Shown: piece by piece, positions 54,641-64,000 of the stretch | How positions within the stretch are numbered: the stretch's first letter is position 1 | Layout: each line of letters opens with the position of its first letter | Source of the DNA: Anodontia alba | Taxonomy: Eukaryota > Mollusca > Bivalvia > Lucinida > Lucinidae | DNA length: 64,000 nucleotides | Assembly (NCBI GenBank): GCA_964016985.1 | Contig: OZ024826.1 | Coordinates: 7,613,855 to 7,677,854 of the forward strand | Direction of reading: 5' to 3' | Program-made: the position numbers and the translations under genes | Notes under the pieces: generated by a model | What the model saw: the letters and a program-made list of their open reading frames with translations, nothing else | Told to the model about the DNA's origin: nothing | Databases searched by the model: none

Positions 54641-54699
54641 CATATCCTTTGGTAGCTTATGCTCCAGGTTACAAAGCAAAAGTATATATATAAAAAAAA

Positions 54700-55078
54700 T
54701 AATAATAATAATAAAATAAATAAATAAAATCAATGTATAAAATCATTTTAACTGTGTACACCTTCTCCGTATATTACTATTTCCTATATTATGTCTTATT
54801 AGTGTCTGCAAATATTTTGTCTGAAGGATAAATAGTACGATGTATATTACAACACAGATTTCTACTCTACTGCTGAAAATAGCTGCCCAGACAGGTGAGC
54901 CAAAGCGGGTAGAGACAAGCCCCAATCACTTTGGCTTGTCCTTTCTGGGTAGTTGTTCAGATAACTAATTTTTCAAATCATTTGGATTAATACATATTTA
55001 CTAGTACTGAGTCTTACTACAGATTTGTGTATGTAAAATGTTGTCATTGTGTATATTCGCCATCACACTGTTAAATGT
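54700..55078. other. unassigned AT-rich MULE interior
   Basis: Nothing recognisable between the two retroelement tails. Confidence 0.3.
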
Positions 55079-55079
55079 T

Positions 55080-55142
55080 ATGTCCTGATGGGCTTTATAG
55101 CCCATTGGAGTTTTCAATAAAGATCTGTTCTGTTCTGTTCTA
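55080..55142 (+). repeat. non-LTR retroelement 3' tail (TGTTC type)
   Basis: GATGGGCTTTATAGCCCATT hairpin followed by CAATAAAGATC and TGTTCTGTTCTGTTC. Confidence 0.5.
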
Positions 55143-55347
55143 TGATGTTTGTCATACCACAAACGTTTTCATTAATTATTTTATTATAATATTTTAATGG
55201 CTTAATTGCAATAGTTTTTGAATGATCCTAAAAAATCAAAAGGTTTGTTTTAATTTCGGTTTTGCAAACAAAATACTTATCATAGGAGCAATATATAAAG
55301 CATAATTTTTCAAAGTTCGGCCTCACTGTTTTCATACTTTTTCAATA

Positions 55348-56793
55348 ATGGAGATCATTACTACTGAGAGAGGAGGCAAAAAGTTATGTTTGAATGGCTT
55401 TATGTACACAGTAAAAAATGAAGCAAAAGTCAAGAATGAAATTACATGGCGCTGTGTCAGACGAACAAACTACTCCTGCAAGGCTATTCTCCAAACTACT
55501 AAAGCCTTTGAAGAACCAACCCTCAAACATGAACACAACCACATCGCAGATACTGTAGGTGAAGAAGTAGAAAAATGCAGACAAAAAATGAAGAAAACTG
55601 CCAGCACTACAAATGACAAACCCAACCAGATTGTAACTTTTACATCAGCAGCCCTTCCAGATGAAGTCAAAGTGAGACTACCTGAAGCAGATACCATGAA
55701 GAGAGTTCTTCGTCGTGTTAGAGCAGCACACAGACCAAAAGATCCAAGAACACTTAGAGAGCTAACCATTCAGGACCAATACTCCCAGACTGTCGGTGAA
55801 AATCCTTCCAATTTTCTTCACTTTGACAACGGTCCAGATGCAGATGAACGAGTTATTGTGTTCTCCCCGCAAACTCACATTCGCCGTCTAGCATCCTGTG
55901 ATACTTGGTGCATGGATGGCACCTTTTCTGTGGCACCTCTGTTATTCACACAGCTTGTTATACAAGGACAAGTTAGTGGTGTCTTTTTGCCATTAGTGTA
56001 TGCCCTGTTACAGAGAAAAACTCAGACAACATACAAAACCCTGATGCGTGTATTAGTGGACGCTGGATGTGATCCTTCTGTGATTATAATCGATTTTGAA
56101 CGCAGTGTTGAATTAGCGATAAATTCAGTTTTGGGGGAACATGTGAACATAAAGTTTTGTTTCTACCATCTTACACAATCAATATGGCGTAAAATACAAT
56201 CTCTTGGACTATCAAATCATTATGAAAGAGACAATGACTTTCGCCTCTACTGTGGACAAATTGATGCCTTAGCCTTTCTTCCCCTCGATGAAGTTCAACA
56301 AGGGATGGTATATCTAAAAGAAACAGTTCTAGAAGAGGCAGAACCACTTCTTGAGTACTTTGACAGTACTTATGTTACGGGACAGCTACGCCCATGACGG
56401 AACAATGACGGCCTGGTTTTAAACTTCCGCAGGATTCCTCCAATTTTTGCCCCTCACAGATGGAATGTTCACATAAGTACAGTGACCAATGAACCAAGGA
56501 CAAACAATGCTGCTGAACGATGGAACAACAAATTTCACTCCCTAATTGGCCAAGACCATCCAACAATATGGAAGTTAATTGAAGTTTTGCAAACTGACTG
56601 TTCTCGTGTACATTCCATTTTGATGCAAGACGAACGTGGAATTCGACCTAAGAAAAGAACAAAGAAAGTCTACACTGAACTTCAGAAACGTCTATTCAAC
56701 CTCTGCCAAGACAGAATAAATGGACATAAGACAATTCCAGAGTTTCTTTTGGGTGTTTCCCATAATCTTAGAGCTGGTGAACCTAACATATAA
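55348..56793 (+). pseudogene. FLYWCH-MULE transposase, one in-frame stop
   Basis: About 481 codons in one frame from ATG (CAATAATGGAG) to TAA. Residues ~6-72 form a FLYWCH-type zinc finger (LCLNGFMYTV, WRCVRR, SCKAIL, then HEHNH). The MULE catalytic domain follows: Asp190 in CMDGTFSV, Asp249 in IIIDFERSV, the CFYH zinc-binding pair near 271-274, and Glu390 in NNAAERWNNKF as a candidate third acid. A TGA at codon 350 (56395-56397) interrupts YVTGQLRP and the frame resumes immediately (RNNDGLVLNF, FAPHRWNVH). Domain order and size are normal for this family, which is often annotated in animals as FLYWCH- or MULE-domain protein. The placement between inverted repeats supports its being the element's own transposase. 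Confidence 0.93.
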
Positions 56794-56799
56794 GTTTGA

Positions 56800-57440
56800 A
56801 TAGTGACATTCTTAGGAAAGTGAGTTAGATGGATTTATCGTGCAGTGCACTGCAAATAGTTTGTAGTACATAAAATAAAATTGACAAATCTTAATTTTCA
56901 CTCTAATATCTAAAAATTGTCTGTTATAGTCAGAATCAGTTTGATTTTGATCAACATAGAATGCAACAATGATTCAGATGAAATATCAAAACTTATTTAA
57001 CCCATTACCACACAACAAATTTTAGACTCTCCCAATTTGAAAGAATCTGCAGGTGACAAAATCAAAATTCATTCATATGAGTTGAAATACTTCTATAGGG
57101 TAGAAAACATTGTGGAAAAAAGAGTATGTGCTCATTATGAGCAATTTCTCCTTTTCCCACAGAGTTTTCCAAAGATTCTTACCACAGATACGTAAAAATA
57201 CAGGACTGAGTGGTAATGGGTTAACTAAAAGGAATAACAGGTTGTTTTCAAGAAGATATCTGCTAAAATTGTCTTTGATATAAAGGGTTCAAAATATTCA
57301 ACGTAAAACAATTCATATGACATGTAAATGTTCTTCTTCCTGAATGATAATTTAAAAAAATAAAATAAAATGAATAATCCTTGTGAATCAAATTCTACTT
57401 TTAGTCTATTTCCCCCCAAAAGTCATTAAAACATCAAATC
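56800..57440. other. 3' interior of the MULE, no gene
   Basis: AT-rich. TTAACCCATTACCAC and TGGTAATGGGTTAAC (56997, 57210) are inverted, so a small ~230-bp MITE with TTAA-type ends is nested at about 56997-57225. Confidence 0.55.
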
Positions 57441-57446
57441 CCATAA

Positions 57447-57564
57447 CATTATATTCATCTGGCCCAGTTGTCCTATCCAGTATTTTTTGGTGGCCAAATT
57501 GTCCTAGGCCGAATTGTCCTAGGCCAAATTGTCCTGGCCAAATCGTCCACTGGCCAAATTGTCC
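57447..57564 (-). repeat. MULE right terminal inverted repeat
   Basis: Complement of the left end, with modules GGCCAAATTGTCC and GGCCGAATTGTCC. One spacer reads CAGTATTTTTTGG. Confidence 0.85.
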
Positions 57565-57718
57565 TACATATACAGCCCTGATAGTGGTGGCACACAAGGC
57601 TGGTCTTATCAAAGTGATTAAAAGGGGATTATCACTGTCTGAAGTCTGTTTAGGTGGGGCCAGAATGGGGGCCATAAAAATAAAGTGTTGTTTAACCTGA
57701 ACCTGAACTCTGTATTTT

Positions 57719-57972
57719 GATTTAACCTTTACCACTCTCTGGGCATTTTCAGCAGACGGCAAAATGATGATATTTTTCTTATTTTTCCCAGAAAACAGGA
57801 TTTGACATTTCAAGCAAATTGTCTCCTGAGGAGACAATTTGCATGAAATGTCAAATCCTGTTTCTGAGGAGACAATTTGCATGAAATGTCAAATCCTGTT
57901 TTCTAGGAAAAATAAGAAAAATATTTCAAAATGTCGTCTGCTGAAAATGTTACCCAGAGTGCTAAGCGTTAA
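57719..57972. mobile_element. FB-1 foldback MITE, most complete copy
   Basis: Inverted ends TTAACCTTTACCACTCTCTG...CAGAGTGCTAAGCGTTAA. Arms run through GCATTTTCAGCAGACGGCAA, TTTTTCTTATTTTTCC and GAAAACAGGATTTGACATTT to a centre CAAATTGTCTCCTGAGGAGA. The central palindrome is partly duplicated (GAGGAGACAATTTGCATGAA twice). Confidence 0.9.
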
Positions 57973-58027
57973 GTATATATTTTATTGATTATTTTTATAA
58001 GAAATATCTAAATTCAATTATGCATTT

Positions 58028-58060
<33 letters not shown>

Positions 58061-58375
58061 CTTTTTTTTTCTTATTTATCCTTATTGAATTATAAAGTGA
58101 ATAGATTAGATGAATTCTTAGCATTCAGAATTGTCAAGAAAAGAAAAATAATAAGGATTTTTTTTATCTATTTTTATCTATTCCTTTATTTGCTTTTATT
58201 TAAGTTTTAGTGTAAAGACGAACACTTCAAAAGATCAAAATTATCAGACATTTTGAGCTTAATTTGAAGCTACAAAATGTCTGAGTTCTCCATTAATGAT
58301 TGAACAACAAAGAAATGCCAGACATTGTTCTATTTACCCAGTTTATTATCTATGGCAAGCCGTTTTGCTATTTAT
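57973..58375. other. AT-rich, T tract 58030-58072
   Basis: No gene seen. Confidence 0.4.
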
Positions 58376-58379
58376 TCTA

Positions 58380-58640
58380 TAAATCAGATATCTGATTTAA
58401 TATATAATATATAAGATATCTGATATATCTTATGTCAATTAAGATATCTTATATGCTATACAAGATATCTGATATGCACTATTAGATATCTTAATTGGCA
58501 TATAAGATATCTGATATGATATATAAGATATCTGATATGCTATATAAGATATCTTATTTACTAAAGATGATATCTCATTTATTTAATTAAATAAGAAAGA
58601 CAATCATTTAGTATATCAGATGTCTTATTTTGTATATCAG
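58380..58640. repeat. array of AGATATCT-centred palindromes
   Basis: About nine GATATC sites in 190 bp, in units such as AAGATATCTGATATGCTATAT and AAGATATCTTA(A/T), with spacing mostly near 20 bp. The sequence is self-complementary over long stretches. No coding. Confidence 0.85.
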
Positions 58641-58663
58641 ATATTTATATTAATACTATTTTG

Positions 58664-58690
58664 TTTTAGGCCAAAACGTCCTACCCAGAA
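58664..58690 (+). repeat. lone GGCCAAAACGTCC module
   Basis: TTAGGCCAAAACGTCCTACC resembles both the MULE end modules and the 8.95-kb array. A possible end of a related element. Confidence 0.3.
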
Positions 58691-58747
58691 TAAATTACAG
58701 TGGAGACTCTGATAAAATGCCGCTAACAGCTAATTGTAAAATGAAAC

Positions 58748-58751
<4 letters not shown>

Positions 58752-58789
<38 letters not shown>
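58752..58789 (+). repeat. (GACA)n microsatellite
   Basis: About nine GACA/CAGA units. Confidence 0.95.
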
Positions 58790-58799
58790 GGTACATACT

Positions 58800-59400
58800 G
58801 AATTTTAAGCAAGCAAACTCTTGAGACCCTGATCAGACGTTGAGGTCTACACGTGTGTGTTTACCTATTTCCTAAAATGTGTACTACGTTTATCTGTTTA
58901 GGCAAATGAGCAAACTGTGAAAGCAACCCAAAGTAGCTAACTCTCATTTTAGCCCAATTATAATGGAAATGATAGTGATAAGTGAATATATTTATCTTGT
59001 ATTATTATATTTATTCTGAGCCCATAAAACACGGGATATATGTGTATCTTCTATTATTATCACTGTTTGCAGCAGTTTTGTTACTGATTTGCTGGTGTAT
59101 TTTATTTTATTTTTTTTTACCTGTAGAAAAGTTTTCATGTTGACGGGTATTACACTTGCTGATTTTTGTGGTTTCAATAAGACGATATTACTTAGTGTCA
59201 TCACCTCTTAATAGCTGTCAGGTAAGTTATATTTCGGAGGAATTTACATGTGGTGTCACGGGTCTTTGACACTTATTCATTCTACGCTTAGTTCTCGAAG
59301 TGAACACATCGTGAGTCAACAATAACACATTGATTTAAAGCTCATCCTTTGGTCTGTTTTACTGGTCTCAAAATTCTGTAACTTACTGTGTGCTTCCGAT
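58800..59400. other. unassigned
   Basis: No recognisable gene or repeat. Confidence 0.3.
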
Positions 59401-59413
59401 TTTACCTGCACCG

Positions 59414-59590
59414 ATGTCTGACGGGCGAGGAGTCAAGGCTCGGGCCAAAACTCCGTCTTAAAGCCCACCATGGAAGCGCAAAAACTTGCCTCTCCGCCTA
59501 AACCCACCAGGCCTTGCACGGTCGTCTCATTTAATTACTACTTTGACTGCTCTTGGCAAACTTGGCTGTAGCAAGGACGACAGACGATAA
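59414..59590 (+). pseudogene. possible leader fragment of the SGNH-bearing element
   Basis: ATG frame MSDGRGVKARAKTPS, then a stop, then SPPWKRKNLPLRLNPPGLAR in frame. Basic and proline-rich, as in the N-terminal region of retroelement gag-like proteins. Assignment rests only on composition and on position upstream of the SGNH frame. Confidence 0.2.
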
Positions 59591-59764
59591 CCTAACGGAC
59601 GCTTGACGACGTACAGACGCGGGTGTAGGGGTTGTGCCTGTTATAGTTCCGTACCCTGGGACCCCCTGCACCTGAAAAAGACTTAACTGGAACACACACA
59701 CACACTTTGACACTTATTGGCATTACCTATTCATATCTGTCTGGTAAAATCTTTTTTGGAGGAA

Positions 59765-59767
<3 letters not shown>

Positions 59768-59839
<72 letters not shown>
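59768..59839. repeat. (TA)n microsatellite
   Basis: Pure TA run of about 36 units. Confidence 0.97.
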
Positions 59840-59841
<2 letters not shown>

Positions 59842-59874
59842 TTTAAAAAAAGCTAATTCATCTTTTAAGATAAA

Positions 59875-60420
59875 ATGACAAGATACGCTATTTTCGGCGA
59901 CTCATACGTGCGCAGACTCGGGGGAAAGCGAGTTCCACGACCTGCGGTTACCTGGTGACCCGTCAGTGATGTATTACGCAAGGGCGGACTAACGTTAGAA
60001 GATGTGAGAAGGTCGGCCCAGTGGCGTGCCCTGCTATCTTTCCAGCCTACGGACGTCTTTTTTCACTGCGGGGGCCACAGCATCAACTCCTTCACTACGC
60101 CAGCAGCAATTTTCCATGCCATCGTTAGCCTAGCCGACGACCTAGATTTCGCGAACATACTCATCGGTGAGATACTTCTGCGGGGTAGAGTGAGGCGAGA
60201 GACAGGGCTCACCGTCCAACAATATGACGACTTCTGCCGGGAGGTCAATGGTCTTCTGGTAGAGAAATATGGAAGAAGGTGTGTCAAGTTCTATCTAAAG
60301 TCAGCCTACAAGCCAGACGGTACTTTGATCCAGTTCTACTCAAAAGACAGAATTCACCTGAGCGAGCCCATTGGTGTGCTTAAATACCGTAAGATTATTC
60401 GCAGAGCTGTTCTTCATTGA
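59875..60420 (+). pseudogene. SGNH/GDSL hydrolase-like domain with one stop, retroelement-type
   Basis: The frame opens MTRYAIFGDSYVRRLGG, a GDS block I with the nucleophile Ser10, and meets TGA at codon 28 (59956-59958). It continues in phase to the end at 60418: VFFHCGGHSINS (block III-like, His where Asn is usual), LTVQQYDDFCREVNGLLVEK, and KDRIHLSEPIGVLKYRK with the block V DxxH. At about 181 codons the domain is complete but minimal. Such stand-alone domains are known in animal retroelements (CR1-like and YR/DIRS-Ngaro-type) rather than as host enzymes; which applies here is not resolved. No RT or tyrosine recombinase is found nearby. Confidence 0.75.
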
Positions 60421-60735
60421 AAAGTGAATGCAAAAAAAAAAAAAAAAAAAAAAAACTGCCCTTTTAAGGGCCCCTAAATGATTTCAAAGAATGCCTTTAT
60501 ATTGTCATTGAATTTTCATAGATTACTACTTATGTTTACATTTAATCATGCAAGCCCATTGGTATGCTTAAATACCGTAAGATTATTCGCAGAGCTTTTC
60601 TTCATTGAAAAGTGAATGCAAAAAAAAAAAAAAAAATGCCCTTTAAGGGCCCTATATGATTCGAAGAATGCCTTTATATTGTCATTGAATTTTCATAGAT
60701 TACTATTTATGTTTACATTTAATCATGCAAGACTA
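60363..60735 (+). repeat. ~187-bp tandem duplication of the SGNH 3' end and A tract
   Basis: GCCCATTGGT(G/A)TGCTTAAAT through the A-run, CCTTTTAAGGGCCC and GTTTACATTTAATCATGCAAG occurs twice (from ~60366 and ~60553). A poly-A run within the unit suggests that the duplication took in the retroelement's own 3' end. Confidence 0.85.
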
Positions 60736-60779
60736 ACAGTTTATCCCCACTTGTACTATCCCCTGTTCGAATACGGAAT

Positions 60780-62715
60780 TTGGGGCTTTTATAAGCCCGT
60801 GGGCTTCTAGTCCGAGAACCAGAAAGGTAAAAATCAACCGGCATGAATGTGCAGGCGGTGGGGCTCAAGTGTAGCACACAAACCGTTCCTATCCTTAAGT
60901 TTCAAGGGGACAGAGGACAGCGTGGTCATATATCTTCCACTTATGTGCTTGACGTTTGCTTTTCAGCTCATTTCGGCTCTCATGGGCACTCATCCCAACC
61001 CCGACAGACCTATAGCAACTTCTGCGAAGACCAAAACTAACCAGCACGAATGCGTAGGCAATATGTTAGTTGTGAGCAATAAAATAAGATAAAAGGACTA
61101 TCTTTTCCGTAGTAGAATTTGGGCTCCCTGGGCTCAGAGGACCCAAACCCGGACAACCATTTATACTGCTAAATACTGTTAGGATGAAAATATTCAGAAG
61201 TATATCGAAAATATTTAGTTAAAATAGATAAAGAACATTTAAGAAGTTCATGAACATATATCGTCCACATATGTGCTTGGCTTTTGCTTTAACTTTTGCT
61301 CGTCAGCCCATTTGGGCTCTCATGGGCACTAAACCCGATCCCTGACACACCTCAATCAACTCGTGAGAAATGTGTACCCAAACATTTAAGATTTGAACAG
61401 TACAATGTGAGTTAAGAGCCTCTGGAGATATATTGTTCATGGCAGACAGCCGAAGATGAAAGTTTGGGCTTTTATAAGCCCATGGGCTCCTAGCCTCAGA
61501 AGGTGGAAAGCAACTGGCACAAATTCAAAAGTGGTGGGGCTAAAGTTTGGCATGTAAACCATTCCGATCCACCAGTAATATGGATAGAGAGGACAGCGTG
61601 GACAGATTACGTCCACGTATGTGCTTTACTGTTGCTTTTCAGCCCGTTTGGGCTCTCATGGGCACTAAACCAGACCTCTGACAGACCTAAACAAACTATT
61701 GCGAATACGTAGCCGGAACAAGTCATGTTAATACCTAAACAGTTTAGATTTGAACGGTACAATGAGAACTCAGAGCCTCTGGACGTATATTGCCCTTAAC
61801 AGTCAACGTAATATGAAATTTTGGTCTTTTATAAGCCCATGGGCTCCTAGATATAGAACCCAGACGATTAAAAGCAACCGGCTCTAATGTGCAGGCGTTG
61901 GGGCTAAAGTTTGGCATGTAAACTGTTCAAATGCACAAGTAACAAGGGGGGAGATGACAGTATGGACATATATCGTCCATTTATGTGCTTGACTTTCGCT
62001 TTTCAACCGATATGGGCTCTCATGGGCACTTTACCCGACCCCTGACACACCTAAACCAACTTGAGCCAATGCATATCTGGGAGGAATAATGTTTAATAAT
62101 AGGTTTTAGATTTGAACGTTACAATGAGAGCTAAGACCCTATTTTCATTTACATGGTAGACACCCAAATACGAAATTGTTGGCTTTTATAGGCCCATGGG
62201 CTCCTACCCGGAGAACCCAGAAGGTCAAAAGCAACCAGCTCGAATGTGCAGGTGGTGCGGCTAAAGTTTGGAACATAAACAGTTCCGATCCGGCAGTTGC
62301 CAGGGAAGAGAGGACAGCGTGGACATATATTGTCCATTTATGTGCTTGCCTTTTGCTCTTCAGCCCTTTTGGGCTCTCATGAGCACTATACACGACTCCT
62401 GACACACCTATAACAACTCGTGCGGTGTACCCGAGAGGAGTTATGTTTAATACCCAAACATTTTAGATTTGAACGGTAAAATGAGAGCTAGGAGCCTCTG
62501 GACGTATATTGTCCATGGAAGACAGCCGAATAACAAATTTTGGGCTTTTAAAAGCCGATGGGCTCCTACCCCGAGAGCCCAGAAGGTCGAATGCAATGGA
62601 CACAAATTTGCAGGCGGTGGGGCTAAAGTTTGGCACATAAACCGTTCCGATCCGCCAGTTACAAGGAGAGAGAGGACAGCATGGACCGTGTGGACAAATT
62701 TTGTCCATACAAGCT
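60780..62715 (+). repeat. ~357-bp satellite, five to six diverged units
   Basis: The palindromic word GGGCTTTTATAAGCCC followed by ATGGGCTCCTA starts units at 60782, 61467, 61823, 62180 and 62541 (the 685-bp first interval probably hides one eroded unit near 61110). Each unit also has GGTGGGGCTAAAGTTTGGCA, GTTCCGATCC.CCAGT, GAGAGGACAGCGTGGACATA, TTTTGGGCTCTCATGGGCAC, CCTGACACACCTA and TTTAGATTTGAACGGTACAA. Frames on both strands are open across units, but this follows from composition, not from selection that I can see. Confidence 0.9.
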
Positions 62716-62719
62716 TATT

Positions 62720-63480
62720 ACTGTCCCGTAAAATACATTTGCACTTCTTATACGTGTATTTATTACTTCGAGTTGTCTCTCTTCTAATGTAGGGAGTGAG
62801 CATCATTTCTCTTACTATACTGGATAACTTTAAGTAGGCTCGTAAAATACAATTGAAAAAAAAAATACGTTTTTTTTTCTCTGAATAGCATTACTGCACC
62901 AAAAACAATTTAGAGATCTAGAACATCGGGAAATATTTTCGTCGTTAGTTGGGATAAGTGATTCCTCGTCTCAAAGATAAGAAAATAAGACTCATTTGAC
63001 TGGTCCGAAAATAGGAGTCATGCCTTTTATACTTGGGGTTGTAGAATACACTAAACTCAACGTCAAAACTGAATTGTGAAACAAAATTTTCATTTACATT
63101 CGATGTACAGGAATTTATCACCCTTTGAAAAGATCTGTTAGTGGCAACATTTCCAAAGCTTATCTAACTCTATAAATGTCGTATATCTGCAAAAGATTTT
63201 TTACGTAAAACTTAACATATTCAATTATGACTTGCAAAAAACGAGGGTGTTGGGGAGGAAGGGCTCTTCATCATTAGGTGCCAGCATATTTTCCTTTATG
63301 TGTGTTAGAAGTTAGCTCACAATTGAAACATTTCAGGTAGTGTCAGAGAACATCAGCTTTAAATAGTTACCTATTCCATAACAAAAAAAAAAAAAAAAAA
63401 AAAAAATAACTGAACGTTTCATGCTATGACACTATTTTTCTTTCTTTAGAATCAGCGAATTATGTATTGCTATGTTTACT
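62720..63480. other. unassigned, A tract at 63383-63406
   Basis: No gene or recognised repeat. Confidence 0.35.
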
Positions 63481-63524
63481 GGAAAATTGATGATGATGTT
63501 TCTACGACCCTTTCAACATTATTT

Positions 63525-63950
63525 AAGTCATGCCGAGACGACTGAAGGGCGATGATGGAAGAGTGAGTACAATGAAGCGACTTACAGTCATGAGCTGTGG
63601 GATGCCATCACGAAAACATGCCTATATAATTTTGACACCCTTAAACCCCACTTTTATATGGTAAAACTGGGGTCTACAGGGTATACATTATTTTCTTATT
63701 TCTGCTCAAAACCATAGATTGTGGGTACTCGTTAGAACCGCCTCGCCGAGTTGGTTCTAACGAGTACCCACAATCCATGTTTTGAGCAGAAATATGAAAA
63801 TATCAGAGTTTTTTATCTGAAAATTTTCAGGGTTTTTTTTGGAGATGAAATTTGCTATATATTTAAATAGGCGTGTTTTCGTAATGCGAATCCGGGATCT
63901 CGTGATCCTAAGTCAGGAGCGCTAACCGTTCGGCTACCCGGACACTTCAT
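63525..63950 (-). repeat. SINE-2 split by FB-2
   Basis: On the minus strand the head GTCCGGGTAGCCGAACGGTT (A-box-like) with GAGATCCCGGATTCG lies at 63887-63945. The tail CACAGCTCATGACTGTAAGT and CGCTTCATTGTACTCACTC lies at 63545-63602. The two halves are contiguous in other copies. Confidence 0.75.
63606..63886. mobile_element. FB-2 foldback MITE nested in SINE-2
   Basis: 281 bp from CATCACGAAAACATGCCTAT to GGCGTGTTTTCGTAATG, with central GGTACTCGTTAGAACCGCCT / GGTTCTAACGAGTACCCAC palindrome. Same length and ends as the 13.28-kb copy. Confidence 0.9.
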
Positions 63951-64000
63951 CAACGGAAAATTGATTACTGTATATACCAGAACTACTGGACCAGACAGGC

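Larger units (their letters stand above)
53267..57564. mobile_element. Mutator-like (MULE) transposon, 4.3 kb
   Basis: Inverted ends of about 120 bp flank a MULE transposase. Left: GGACAATTTGGCCAGCGGAC, GATTTGGCCAGGATG, ATTTGGCCTAGGACAATTTG, and so on to CCAGATGAATTTGATGTTA. Right (57447-57564), complemented: GGACAATTTGGCCAGTGGAC, GATTTGGCCAGGACAATTTG to CCAGATGAATATAATGTTA. Each end is six modules of GGACAATTTGGCC type. No matching 8-11-bp target duplication is visible outside, so the extreme ends may be eroded or mis-set. Internal sequence includes a 195-bp tandem duplication, microsatellites and LINE tails. Confidence 0.85.

Noticed and set aside
55384..55769. Minus-strand frames over the MULE transposase
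   Set aside because: Shadow frames of a clear FLYWCH-MULE coding region.
59531..59713. Minus-strand 60-codon frame
   Set aside because: Starts in a CA microsatellite and has no recognisable features.
60847..62806. Short secreted or membrane proteins encoded on both strands
   Set aside because: They recur with the satellite period on both strands, with no start, stop or splice context conserved as in a gene.

Overview
The window looks like nuclear DNA of a bivalve mollusc; I cannot name the species. The reasons are intron-bearing genes with GT/AG junctions, AT-rich intergenic DNA full of microsatellites, and a mix of repeats that I associate with mollusc genomes (general recollection, not a search result): tRNA-derived SINEs, foldback MITEs, Penelope-like retroelements, ~160-bp tandem repeats and mariner/MULE transposons. 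There is no bacterial-style gene organisation and no CRISPR array. Repeat-family labels (FB-1 to FB-6, SINE-1, SINE-2) are my own working names.

Layout. 0-9 kb is tandem and dispersed repeats, one SINE, one foldback MITE and a well-delimited 1.1-kb inverted-repeat element with a 10-bp target duplication (7.5-8.7 kb). 9.8-12.5 kb is a rearranged Penelope-like retroelement. 13.3-17.1 kb holds MITEs, an intact SINE with an 11-bp target duplication, and a 1.67-kb element whose two inverted ends are arrays of a 28-bp palindrome at 43-bp spacing. 17.8-21.3 kb is repeats and microsatellites.

The only convincing host-type gene is a five-exon protein-kinase-like gene, present twice in a direct segmental duplication (block A about 21.38-34.53 kb, block B about 38.36-50.00 kb). 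The predicted protein would be about 915-925 residues: a Lys/Arg-rich N-terminus, a long region I do not recognise, and a C-terminal kinase domain with HND in place of HRD. Each copy is broken by a different lesion: a 56-bp tandem duplication in A and a one-base insertion in B. B has also lost a glycine-loop glycine and the APE proline. Later insertions separate the blocks: a mariner, a SINE and a MITE occur only in A; a MITE and a short retroelement tail only in B.

50.0-53.2 kb is a Penelope 3' end followed by two tandem-repeat arrays. 53.27-57.56 kb is a Mutator-like (MULE) transposon with a FLYWCH-MULE transposase (one in-frame stop) and long inverted ends built of GGACAATTTGGCC-type modules. 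58-64 kb holds a GATATC-rich array, an SGNH-hydrolase-like retroelement fragment, a satellite of about 357 bp, and a SINE split by a MITE.

Overall this is a transposon-dense accessory region with one duplicated, apparently decaying kinase gene. No stretch can be assigned to a working multi-gene pathway.
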